This document shows, piece by piece, positions 34,660 to 43,771 of a DNA stretch of 56,524 nucleotides (position 1 is the first letter of the stretch; every line of letters starts with the position of its first letter). The notes beneath the pieces are model-generated. The model did no database searches. It was not told where the DNA came from and worked only from the letters and a program-made list of their open reading frames with translations. Source of the stretch: Verrucomicrobiales bacterium (GTDB lineage: Bacteria; Verrucomicrobiota; Verrucomicrobiia; Limisphaerales; UBA1096); the NCBI GenBank assembly GCA_002684915.1, contig NYWG01000003.1, forward strand, positions 41,965 through 98,488, written 5' to 3'. The translations under genes were made by a program, and so were the position numbers.

Positions 34660-37600
34660 ATGATAAAGCTGCTCACATTACTATGCTTCACTAGTGTTTT
34701 TATAACACCGCAAAACTCTCTTTTAGCTAATATGGAAGATGGGCCTATTCGGGTACTATTTTTGGGACACGAAAGCGAACATCATAACTCAAATGCTTAT
34801 TATCCAATGCTTTCCAAAGCATTAGGGCGAGATGCTATTTATTTTGACTATGTTACTTCGGTTGAAGAAGCACTCGGAGACGAAAAATACCTCGGAAAAT
34901 TTGACGCACTATTACTTTATGCAAACCACGGAAAAATTGAACCTCACCAATGGAAAAATCTTAAAAACTTCGTCGAAAACGGAGGAGGCTTTTTACCAAT
35001 CCATTGTGCAAGCTGGTGTTTCTCAAATGAACCTGGCTTTGATAAACTTGTAGGTGGCAGGTTCAAAAGTCATCAAGGGGCTGATTTCAAAGCGAAAATA
35101 ATAAAGCCTAATCATCCCGCAATGAATGGTGTAAAAGAATTTACTGCATGGGATGAAACCTATTTTCATTCAAATCACAATACCAAAAATCGGACCGTTC
35201 TAATGGTCCGAGATGCTATGAAGGGAGATCCACATACCGAGCCTGAACCTTGGACATGGATACGCACGCAAGGTCGTGGACGCGTCTTTTACACTGCATC
35301 CGGTCATGATCATCGAGTGTGGAATAACACCGCTTTTCATCAGCTAATAAAAAGCGGTATCATCTGGGTAATTGGTGACAAGGCAAGGAAGCGCTACGAA
35401 AATTTTCTTACCAAACGCGCGCCACTAAAATACGAGAAACGTAATAACATTCCAAACTACGAACGACGTAAAGAACCACTCCAATACCAACTACCCCTCT
35501 CTCCCGAAGAGAGCATAAAATACACGCAAGTACCAATAGGATTCCGCATGGAGCTTTTTGCATCAGAACCGGAAATCATCAATCCAATCTACATGACTTG
35601 GGACGAACGCGGACGACTTTGGGTAGTTGAAACAGTTGATTATCCGAATGAATTTAAGGATGGCCGAAAAGGAAATGATCGAATCAAGATTTGTGAAGAT
35701 ACAAATGGTGATGGTAAAGCTGACAAGTTCACTGTGTTTGCCGAAGGCTTTAATATTCCTACTTCAATGACTTTTGCTCGTGGAGGAGTTATTCTTGCCC
35801 ACGCTCCAGAATTCTATTTCCTTAAAGATACAAATGGTGACGATAAAGCGGATATTAAAGAGGTACTTTTTTCCGGCTGGGGTGTAGGAGATACTCACGC
35901 AGGCCCAAGTAATTTGCGATACGGATTTGATAATTGGATTTACGGAACCGTCGGCTATGCTCGCTTTAATGGCTCATTAGGCGGAAAGCAGCATAATTTT
36001 GGAATGGGCGTATTCCGGTTTAAATCTGATGCGACTGATATTGAGTTCCTCCATCAATTCAACAACAACACATGGGGACTAGGTTTCAATACATCCGGCG
36101 ACGTCTTTGGTTCCACCGCAAATAATAACCCAACCTTTTATGGCGGCATCCCTGCAACTGTTTACAATGGAGAGCGTAAGATGAGCGCCAAAATGATTGC
36201 TGATACGCCAGCCTTTCATCCTATCACACCTAACATAAGACAAGTGGACGCATTTAATGCATACACAGCAGGCTGCGGCCACGCTTTTGCTACTTCAGAT
36301 GCCTTTCCAAAAAAATACCGTGACCGTGCAGCATTCGTCTGTGGACCAACTGGCAACCTAGTTGGCACATATAATATCATAAAAAAAGGTGCCGGCTATA
36401 CCGCAAAGAATGCATTCAGCTTTGTAGCCAGCGCGGATGAATGGTTCTCTCCTATCGTTGCCGAGGTAGGACCAGATGGCCACCTCTGGATCGCCGATTG
36501 GTACAATTTTATTATACAACACAATCCGACCCCAAGCGTAGGCCGAGGCGGTTATGCCGCCAAAAACGGTCGAGGTAACGCTCACATTAATCCAAACCGT
36601 GATCGCCAGCACGGCCGAATCTATCGAGTAATCTGGGAAGAAGCACCAAAATCAACAATTACGTCTCTAGCTCAGGCAAGCCCAGATGAGCTCACCAAGG
36701 CCTTAGATAATGATAATCTTTTTTGGCGACAAACTGCACAGCGAATGATTGTTGATAGGGGAATTAAGAAAGCTGAGAAATCTCTACGTAAAAGAGTATC
36801 GGGCCGTGGAGTAGGCGCCATCCACGCTCTTTGGGCACTCGAAGGAATTGGAGCTCTTGATAATAAAATAAAACGCAGCGCTCTAATAAACGGGGATCCT
36901 CAGGTGAAGCTCAACGCTATACGCGCACTTGGAAAAACCAAAGAAGATGAACAATTGCTCTATGACAGTGCCGCACTTACCGACAAAGATTTACACGTTC
37001 GCTTAGCTGCCATGGTGAAACTCGCTCAGTTCCCAGAATCCAATACACATAAGCAAGCAGCTAGTATTTTAGCTACCGATGAAACTAACACAAAAGACGA
37101 ATGGCTTAAACAAGCACTTCAAGCTGCTGGCGCTGAAAAGACTAATATTGCCGGTTATAAACGCGGTCCAAATCTACTTAAAAACGCCTCTTTTGAAACA
37201 AATGACGGCAAGCTTCCTGCTAACTGGAAAGTTCGCACTTACAGTGCGAAAGGTAAGGATGTCGAACACGCCATCGAAACACGCGCAAGCCATATCAAAA
37301 GCGGTAAAGCCTCGATTAAAATCAGATCCGGTAGTGGCCATGACACAAGTATTTATTCTAATGTTGAACTAAAATCAGGCACTACCTACGCACTAAGTGC
37401 ATGGATTAAAACCGAAGGTGTCAATGGGGGGTACGGTGCACTCCTTAATATTCATGAACTACAACACGAAGGAAAAACTAAAGCCCTGAAAGGAAACAAT
37501 AATTGGGAAAAAATAGAACTAATCTTTGAAAGCAAACAAACTGGCAAGCTTACCGTTAATTGCCTTTTTGGAGGCTGGGGACAAGCCAAGGGAACAGCAT

Positions 37601-38130
37601 GGTACGATGATGTCTCTCTACAAGAAGTTTTACCCATCTATAAAAACGTTAATAAAGAAAGCTCAAAACAAAGTATTGCTAAACGCGTTAAAGATATATT
37701 TTCAAGTGACAAATCTGATTTAAGAGGAACTAATTTTAAGGAACCTCTTAAAATTACCATTAATACTGTTAAAGACAGGATGATGTACGATTTAAATGAA
37801 TTTCAAGTAGAGACTGGACGTTTGGTCTCAATAAAATTTATTAATAAAGACTTCGCACCACATAATCTTTTGATAGTAAAATCAGGAAAAGCTGATGAAG
37901 TTTCAAATCTTGCTATTGCTTTAACTAATGATGGACCAAATAAAGACTGGCGACCCGACTCATCACTAATCTTGTGGGGATCAAAAATGATTAATCAAAA
38001 TGAAGAAGAAATTATAACTTTTAACGCCCCAGTTCCAGGAAGCTATCCATACATATGCACATTTCCAGGGCACTCACAAATGATGAGAGGAATTATGAAA
38101 GTTATACCTATAAAAGAAGATAAAAAATAA
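34660..38130 (+). CDS. Multidomain secreted protein: ThuA + PVC-type dehydrogenase propeller + HEAT + CBM-like + C-terminal cupredoxin
   Basis: ThuA IRVLFLGHESEHHNS...LPIHCASWCFSN; propeller YTQVPIGFRMELFASEPEIINPIYMTWDERGRLWVVETVDYPNE; CBM-like GPNLLKNASFETNDGKLPANWKV; cupredoxin APHNLLIV...GSYPYICTFPGHSQMMRG. Confidence 0.87.
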   Translation: MIKLLTLLCFTSVFITPQNSLLANMEDGPIRVLFLGHESEHHNSNAYYPMLSKALGRDAIYFDYVTSVEEALGDEKYLGKFDALLLYANHGKIEPHQWKNLKNFVENGGGFLPIHCASWCFSNEPGFDKLVGGRFKSHQGADFKAKIIKPNHPAMNGVKEFTAWDETYFHSNHNTKNRTVLMVRDAMKGDPHTEPEPWTWIRTQGRGRVFYTASGHDHRVWNNTAFHQLIKSGIIWVIGDKARKRYENFLTKRAPLKYEKRNNIPNYERRKEPLQYQLPLSPEESIKYTQVPIGFRMELFASEPEIINPIYMTWDERGRLWVVETVDYPNEFKDGRKGNDRIKICEDTNGDGKADKFTVFAEGFNIPTSMTFARGGVILAHAPEFYFLKDTNGDDKADIKEVLFSGWGVGDTHAGPSNLRYGFDNWIYGTVGYARFNGSLGGKQHNFGMGVFRFKSDATDIEFLHQFNNNTWGLGFNTSGDVFGSTANNNPTFYGGIPATVYNGERKMSAKMIADTPAFHPITPNIRQVDAFNAYTAGCGHAFATSDAFPKKYRDRAAFVCGPTGNLVGTYNIIKKGAGYTAKNAFSFVASADEWFSPIVAEVGPDGHLWIADWYNFIIQHNPTPSVGRGGYAAKNGRGNAHINPNRDRQHGRIYRVIWEEAPKSTITSLAQASPDELTKALDNDNLFWRQTAQRMIVDRGIKKAEKSLRKRVSGRGVGAIHALWALEGIGALDNKIKRSALINGDPQVKLNAIRALGKTKEDEQLLYDSAALTDKDLHVRLAAMVKLAQFPESNTHKQAASILATDETNTKDEWLKQALQAAGAEKTNIAGYKRGPNLLKNASFETNDGKLPANWKVRTYSAKGKDVEHAIETRASHIKSGKASIKIRSGSGHDTSIYSNVELKSGTTYALSAWIKTEGVNGGYGALLNIHELQHEGKTKALKGNNNWEKIELIFESKQTGKLTVNCLFGGWGQAKGTAWYDDVSLQEVLPIYKNVNKESSKQSIAKRVKDIFSSDKSDLRGTNFKEPLKITINTVKDRMMYDLNEFQVETGRLVSIKFINKDFAPHNLLIVKSGKADEVSNLAIALTNDGPNKDWRPDSSLILWGSKMINQNEEEIITFNAPVPGSYPYICTFPGHSQMMRGIMKVIPIKEDKK

Positions 38131-38136
38131 AGTGTA

Positions 38137-39192
38137 ATGAAAAATCAAAATGATCTAATCCCAAAACTAGTTGCCCCTTGGGGTAACACTGAGCAATCTG
38201 TTAAATCATTTTCACGACGGTCCGCCTTCAAAATGGCGATTGGCGCCACTGGATTAGCAACCGTTGGCACAAATAACACAACTGCTAAGGAAAAATTAGA
38301 CCCTCTCAAATCATCGCCCAAAAAATTCGCAATGAAGAAATCAATTAATCTTTGGGCGTTTCCTTATCCAGATAAAATGAATCTTAGAGAGTGTTTGCAG
38401 TTAGCTAAAGACGCGGGATTTGACGGCATTGAGTTGAACTACGATCTCGAAAGCGACTTGTCCCCTAAATCAGGCCCAAAAGACTTCCAAGAAATCCGAA
38501 AAATGGCCGAAGAAATAGGTATAGCCATAAGTGGATTGTGCTCATTTCTTTTTTGGCCCTACCCGTTGACAAGTAACAATCCTACTGAACGCAAGCGTGG
38601 AATGGAATTAGCAGGGCTAATGACAGAGGCCGCTCATCATTTGGGCACAGAAAACCTTCTCGTCGTTCCAGGTGCAGTACATATGCCATGGCGAGAAGAT
38701 CATGAGCCAACTCCGAATGACATCTGTGATCAACGTGCTAAGGAGGCAATTGGAAAGCTTATCCCAAAAGCCGAAAAACTTAATGTACATCTCAATATGG
38801 AAAATATTTTCTTCAATGGCTATCTCCTATCGCCAGATGAGATGATACGTTTCGTCGATGGTTTTAACAGTGAACATGTTCACGTGCATTTTGATACTGG
38901 AAATATTATGTTGTTTCAGTTCCCTGAACACTGGATACGCATACTAGGCAATCGCATTCGAAATGTGCATTTAAAGGAATTCACCAAGAAAGGAACTGAT
39001 CACTCACTTGAGTCATTTCGGCCACTACTTGACGGAACAACCAACTGGCCATCAGTTATGGAAGCTTTCAATGAAATCGATTACAACGGCTACCTAACCT
39101 TTGAATACTTTCACCCATATCCGCACTATCCTGAAGCGCTAATTTATCAGACTGCAGACTCCCTGAACAGGATGCTAGGAACAAAAAATTAA
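38137..39192 (+). CDS. Sugar phosphate isomerase/epimerase (xylose-isomerase-like TIM barrel), Tat signal
   Basis: FSRRSAFKMAIGATGLATVG; LAKDAGFDGIELNYD, VHVHFDTGNIMLFQFPEHWIRILGNRIRNVHLKEF. Confidence 0.88.
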   Translation: MKNQNDLIPKLVAPWGNTEQSVKSFSRRSAFKMAIGATGLATVGTNNTTAKEKLDPLKSSPKKFAMKKSINLWAFPYPDKMNLRECLQLAKDAGFDGIELNYDLESDLSPKSGPKDFQEIRKMAEEIGIAISGLCSFLFWPYPLTSNNPTERKRGMELAGLMTEAAHHLGTENLLVVPGAVHMPWREDHEPTPNDICDQRAKEAIGKLIPKAEKLNVHLNMENIFFNGYLLSPDEMIRFVDGFNSEHVHVHFDTGNIMLFQFPEHWIRILGNRIRNVHLKEFTKKGTDHSLESFRPLLDGTTNWPSVMEAFNEIDYNGYLTFEYFHPYPHYPEALIYQTADSLNRMLGTKN

Positions 39193-39261
39193 ACTGTTTA
39201 AAACACTTCATTCACAACAACTGTCATTGAGATGATTAGCTTAATCCTTAAAGCGTTAATC

Positions 39262-40509
39262 ATGGAAAAAAAATCTTTTCTCTTAATTCTATCAGCCTTG
39301 ATTCCATGTTTTATGAAAGCAGATTGGCCTCAATTCCGAGGTCCCGATGGACAAGGGCATTCCAAGGAAAAAAATGTTCCTCTTGAATGGAGTGATGAGA
39401 AAAATGTGAAATGGAAAATGGCTGTTCCAGGAAAAGGATTTTCCTCCCCAGTAATTTTCAATAAGCAGATCTGGATGACTAGTGCCGAAAACGAAGGTAA
39501 ATCTTTACATGCAATTTGCCTTGATAAGACTAGTGGAAAACTAATTCACAATATTAAAGTAATAACAACCGATAACCCAGGCCCCCTGCATCGACTAAAC
39601 GGTTACGCATCACCTACTCCAGCGATAGATAAAGAACATGTCTTTGTGCATTTCGGCCCCAGGGGAACAGCCTGTCTCAATAAAAAAGGTGAAGTAATAT
39701 GGAAAAATACAAATTTAGATTACAACGTAATACAAGGTGGAGCTAGTTCGCCTATCCTCCACAATGACGTTTTATTTCTAACATGTGACGGTATTGATTT
39801 TCAGTTCTTAGTCGCCTTAGAAAAACAAACGGGCAAGGTAATTTGGAAACAAGATCGAGGTCATTTGGAAGCTGCAGCTCAAAAGCGAGCTATTGCAAAA
39901 ATGTCTTATTCAACCCCTCTTATTCAATCTGTTGGAGGAACAAATCAACTAGTTTGCTCAGGTGCAGATCATGTCGCATCCTATAATATTAATGACGGCA
40001 AGGAAATTTGGTGGATGCCTTACAACGGGTTTTCAATTGTAGGCCGGCCTTCCTACGGCAACAGCCTATTCTATGTTGTTGGCTCAATTCGGCAGGATCA
40101 TTTTTGTATTTATGCAATTCAACCCGGTAAAGGCCAATTGAAAAACAAACAAATTAAATGGAAATATTCAAAAGGAGTTCCCCATGTCTCGTCACCTATT
40201 CTAGTTGACACCGAAATCTACTTTGTTCACGACGGCGGAGTCGCTTCTTGTCTTAACGCAATTACAGGAGAATTAATTTGGAATGAAAGACTAGGTGGCA
40301 ATTACGACGCATCTCCTATTGAAATACAAAATCGATTATATTTTTTGAATCGCGAAGGCAAAACCACAGTCTTATCTGCAGGAAAAAAATTTGATAAACT
40401 GGCAACAAACCAGCTTAAGGGAACATTCAAAGCGTCACCAGCTGTCGCAGATGAAGCGCTATTCTTAAGAAGCGACACACATTTATTCCGTATAGAAAAA
40501 AAACTATAA
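39262..40509 (+). CDS. PQQ-like beta-propeller protein, secreted
   Basis: DWPQFRGPDGQGHSKEKNVPLEWSDEKNVKWKMAVPGKGFSSPV; signal peptide from ATG 39262 (ORF track starts 39232). Confidence 0.87.
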   Translation: MEKKSFLLILSALIPCFMKADWPQFRGPDGQGHSKEKNVPLEWSDEKNVKWKMAVPGKGFSSPVIFNKQIWMTSAENEGKSLHAICLDKTSGKLIHNIKVITTDNPGPLHRLNGYASPTPAIDKEHVFVHFGPRGTACLNKKGEVIWKNTNLDYNVIQGGASSPILHNDVLFLTCDGIDFQFLVALEKQTGKVIWKQDRGHLEAAAQKRAIAKMSYSTPLIQSVGGTNQLVCSGADHVASYNINDGKEIWWMPYNGFSIVGRPSYGNSLFYVVGSIRQDHFCIYAIQPGKGQLKNKQIKWKYSKGVPHVSSPILVDTEIYFVHDGGVASCLNAITGELIWNERLGGNYDASPIEIQNRLYFLNREGKTTVLSAGKKFDKLATNQLKGTFKASPAVADEALFLRSDTHLFRIEKKL

Positions 40510-40544
40510 ATTAATCAAAATTCCGTTTTTTATTCATTCAAACA

Positions 40545-40576
40545 AAAGACCCAACCATTTTACTGGTCGGGTCTTT
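40545..40576. terminator. Bidirectional rho-independent terminator between convergent genes
   Basis: AAAGACCC-A-ACCA-loop-TGGT-C-GGGTCTTT hairpin flanked by A- and T-rich tracts. Confidence 0.7.
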
Positions 40577-40619
40577 AATTTTTAATACTAAATACTCGAT
40601 CAACTAAGCCAAAACAGAT

Positions 40620-41981
40620 TTAATTATAACCAGATTCACCATGAGCGGCAAGATCCAGACCTTCCTGTTCTTCGCTCTCGGAAACTCGGAGACCTCCACA
40701 AACCGCCTTTACAAGATACAGGATAATTACCGATACAATTAAAGTATATACGATGGTTATCGCCGAGGCCTTAAGCTGTACAAAAAATTGTGCCCCCATA
40801 CTATAAGCCTCTGCATCCGGGATAGATATAACACCCTTACCCCCCAATGCCTCAGCAGCAAAAAACGCCACCAACAATGTGCCAACTAAACCTCCTACAC
40901 CATGAACACCCACAACATCAAGTGAGTCATCATAACCAAACTTAGACTTGACGGTCGTTGAAGCAAACCAACAAATGAAGCCAGATGCAGCACCGATTAC
41001 TAAAGCCCCCATCGGACCCACATCTCCAGATGCCGGAGTGATCGCTGCCAATCCAGCAATCGAACCAGTAACAGCACCAAGGACACTAGCCTTACCATGT
41101 TTGATTTTTTCAGCGAGAGACCAGACAATTGTAGCAGTTGCAGCTGATAGGTGTGTAACAACCAATGTTTGAGCAGCACCTCCATCCGCCGCCAATCCAC
41201 TACCTGCATTGAAACCAAACCAACCAACCCATAGCATCCCTGTGCCGGTAACACACAATGGTAAATTATGCGGTTGAAATTGAGCTGTTGGATATCCTTT
41301 GCGAGGCCCCACCATGATACAGGCAGCCAAAGCACCAATGCCAGCTGTGATGTGAACTACAATGCCACCTGCTAAATCCTTGGTGCCCCATCCATACATA
41401 AAGCCATTTTCAGTCCAAACCCAATGACATACTGGTGCATAGACTAGAACAGCCCAAAGTGAGGTAAAAAGAATCATAGCTGAAAATTTCATACGTTCAA
41501 CAAACGCACCCACCATCAAGGCTGGAGTAATAATGAAAAAAGTCATCTGAAATGCGAAGACTAGGAAGGTTGGTAAACCACCACTTAAATCAGAAGCACT
41601 CATACCCTTAGCAAAGATGTCGTTTAAACCGCCCCATAAAGAATTCCCTTCACCTAAAGCTATAGAGTAACCACATATAACCCAAATCACCGACATAATA
41701 GCCGTGATCATGAAACAATGCATCAATACTGAGAGTACATTTTTACGACCTACCAAGCCTGCGTAAAACAGAGATAGACCGGGTATAGTCATAAATAAGA
41801 CCAATGCAGTTGCAGTGAGAATCCACGCAGTGTTTGCACCATTTAATTCAGCCGCTGGTTCAGAGGATTCCTCGGCGGCGGCTGCAGCGCTTGCAGACTC
41901 CGCAGCTTCTTGTGCTAAAACGGGGAAAGAGATCAGGCAAATGCCTGCCAGCAACGATAGAATACAAGCGATTCGTTTCAT
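40620..41981 (-). CDS. amtB: Ammonium transporter AmtB
   Basis: ANTAWILTATALVLFMTIPGLSLFYAGLVGRKNVLSVLMHCF, GGIVVHITAGIGAL, DVVGVHGVGGLVGTLL. Confidence 0.95.
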   Translation of the reverse strand: MKRIACILSLLAGICLISFPVLAQEAAESASAAAAAEESSEPAAELNGANTAWILTATALVLFMTIPGLSLFYAGLVGRKNVLSVLMHCFMITAIMSVIWVICGYSIALGEGNSLWGGLNDIFAKGMSASDLSGGLPTFLVFAFQMTFFIITPALMVGAFVERMKFSAMILFTSLWAVLVYAPVCHWVWTENGFMYGWGTKDLAGGIVVHITAGIGALAACIMVGPRKGYPTAQFQPHNLPLCVTGTGMLWVGWFGFNAGSGLAADGGAAQTLVVTHLSAATATIVWSLAEKIKHGKASVLGAVTGSIAGLAAITPASGDVGPMGALVIGAASGFICWFASTTVKSKFGYDDSLDVVGVHGVGGLVGTLLVAFFAAEALGGKGVISIPDAEAYSMGAQFFVQLKASAITIVYTLIVSVIILYLVKAVCGGLRVSESEEQEGLDLAAHGESGYN

Positions 41982-42082
41982 ATAAGCTCAGTAGTTTGGT
42001 TTAATCCTAAAAGCTATTTAAGATTCTATCCTGTAAGGATCTGAATTCCATAAACTAAACAGCTCAAAGACAGCAAATTATA

Positions 42083-42098
42083 AGCAAAATCGATGCCA
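42083..42098 (-). promoter_or_regulatory. Candidate sigma54 (-24/-12) promoter for amtB
   Basis: Minus strand TGGCATCGATTTTGCT: GG-N10-GC geometry and TTGCT -12 box. Confidence 0.6.
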
Positions 42099-42368
42099 TT
42101 ATCTTTTTAATTATTTTTTATTAATTGACTTAATTCACAGATGGACAACAGTTTAGCTTAATTATTTTTAAAATAGTAGGCACCTGAATTAGATTAATGA
42201 AACTGTATTTTTTTGTTCACTTTGTCGTTTTACAATCAAATCAATCAAATACATTCATCTAAAATTATAAACCAAAAACTAAACTTAATACCTAAAATAC
42301 ATTTAATTTAGTTTTAATAGACTATTAACAGTCTTAATTTAAGCATTCGTTCATTAGGCTAAGTTGGT

Positions 42369-42384
42369 TGGCATCAAAATTGCA
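42369..42384 (+). promoter_or_regulatory. Candidate sigma54 (-24/-12) promoter for glnA
   Basis: TGGCATCAAAATTGCA: GG-N10-GC geometry and TTGCA -12 box. Confidence 0.65.
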
Positions 42385-42596
42385 TACATAATTTTGGGTT
42401 AGACTAGTTAAAAAGCATGATTTTGGATTTGAGGGACGTTTTTATTCCAAGCCAAGTTACTAACAACTAGCAAAAAAATCTTGATTACCGAGTGCAATCA
42501 AACCCAAATGCCTCGGGCCAAAAGCCTGAGGCAAACTGCAGAATTCTTTTTTGCTGCCGCAGATTGATTTTTTAAACCTATAGATAACGAGATATT

Positions 42597-43610
42597 ATGA
42601 GCAAAGCTAAACTCGAATACATCTGGCTGGACGGCTATAAGCCGACTCAAAGCCTTCGAAGCAAGACCATGGTCGTATCTGACTTTGGTGGAACAGTAGA
42701 AGACTGCAAAATGTGGTCGTTTGACGGCTCCTCAACCGAGCAAGCCGCAGGTAACGATTCTGACTGTCTACTCAAACCAGTAGCGCTGTTCCCAGATCCC
42801 GACAAAATCGGAACCGACAATTGGTTAGTCATGTGTGAGGTTCTCAACGCTGATGGCACACCTCACGAATCAAATGGCCGTGCCACTATCGATGATGACG
42901 ATGATGACTTTTGGTTTGGATTTGAGCAGGAATATGTTTTGTGGGATAACGAAACCGACCTCCCTATTGGATTCCCTAAATCAGGATTCCCTGGGCCCCA
43001 AGGACCATACTATACCTCTGTTGGAGCCGCCAACGCAGTAGGCCGCGACATTGTCGACGAACATTTACAAATCTGTCTTGATGCAGGTCTTAATGTCGAA
43101 GGGATTAACGCTGAAGTTATGCTAGGGCAGTGGGAATTCCAGATCTTCGCTAAAGGTGCTGGTAACGCTGGCGATCAAATGTGGGTTGCCCGCTATCTAC
43201 TAGAGCGTATAGGTGAGCGCTATGGCATATCTGTAAATTATCATCCAAAACCGGTAAAAGGTGACTGGAATGGATCCGGCATGCATGCAAACTTCTCTTG
43301 TGGAAAAATGCGTGATGAAGGCGGTGAAAAACTAATGAATGCAATATGCGAAGAGTTCGGAAAAAACATTAGTGAGCATATCGATGTATATGGTGCAGAA
43401 AACAATCAGCGCCTGACAGGTCTTCACGAGACTCAATCGATTGATAAATTCTCCTACGGAGTTTCTGACCGTGGTGCATCAATCCGAATACCTGTTGGAA
43501 CGATCGAGGATGGATGGAAAGGCCGCTTGGAGGATCGGCGTCCTGCATCTAATGGTGACCCTTATCAGATTGGGGCAGTCATCATCAAAACCACAAAAAA
43601 GGCCTTGTAA
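42597..43610 (+). CDS. glnA: Glutamine synthetase, type II (GSII, eukaryotic-like)
   Basis: LEYIWLDGYKPTQSLRSKT, WSFDGSSTEQA, GPQGPYYTSVGAANAVGRDIVDEHLQICLDAGLNVEGINAEVMLGQWEFQI. Confidence 0.93.
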   Translation: MSKAKLEYIWLDGYKPTQSLRSKTMVVSDFGGTVEDCKMWSFDGSSTEQAAGNDSDCLLKPVALFPDPDKIGTDNWLVMCEVLNADGTPHESNGRATIDDDDDDFWFGFEQEYVLWDNETDLPIGFPKSGFPGPQGPYYTSVGAANAVGRDIVDEHLQICLDAGLNVEGINAEVMLGQWEFQIFAKGAGNAGDQMWVARYLLERIGERYGISVNYHPKPVKGDWNGSGMHANFSCGKMRDEGGEKLMNAICEEFGKNISEHIDVYGAENNQRLTGLHETQSIDKFSYGVSDRGASIRIPVGTIEDGWKGRLEDRRPASNGDPYQIGAVIIKTTKKAL

Positions 43611-43636
43611 ATAAACGCCTCTAAAAGATTCAATAA

Positions 43637-43668
43637 AAGATCGGCATTCAAGTGCCGGTCTTTTTTTT
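43637..43668 (+). terminator. Rho-independent terminator of glnA
   Basis: GATCGGCA-TTCAAG-TGCCGGTC followed by TTTTTTTT. Confidence 0.85.
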
Positions 43669-43771
43669 GTTTAACATAGAAAAACCTAACAAGGCTAATG
43701 CCCCAGCCTGATTCTTTTAAGGATTCCTTATATTTAGACATCTGATCTTAATTAGATAAGTTATTTGAAAC

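Noticed and set aside
36079-36612. Minus-strand ORFs inside the ThuA-cupredoxin gene
   Set aside because: Antisense of a strongly supported long CDS, no recognisable domains
42346-42384. CGTTCATT near glnA considered as a glnA-motif glutamine riboswitch
   Set aside because: The downstream conserved glnA-motif core (GACGGAAGTAGG-like) is not present and the element lies upstream of the predicted promoter
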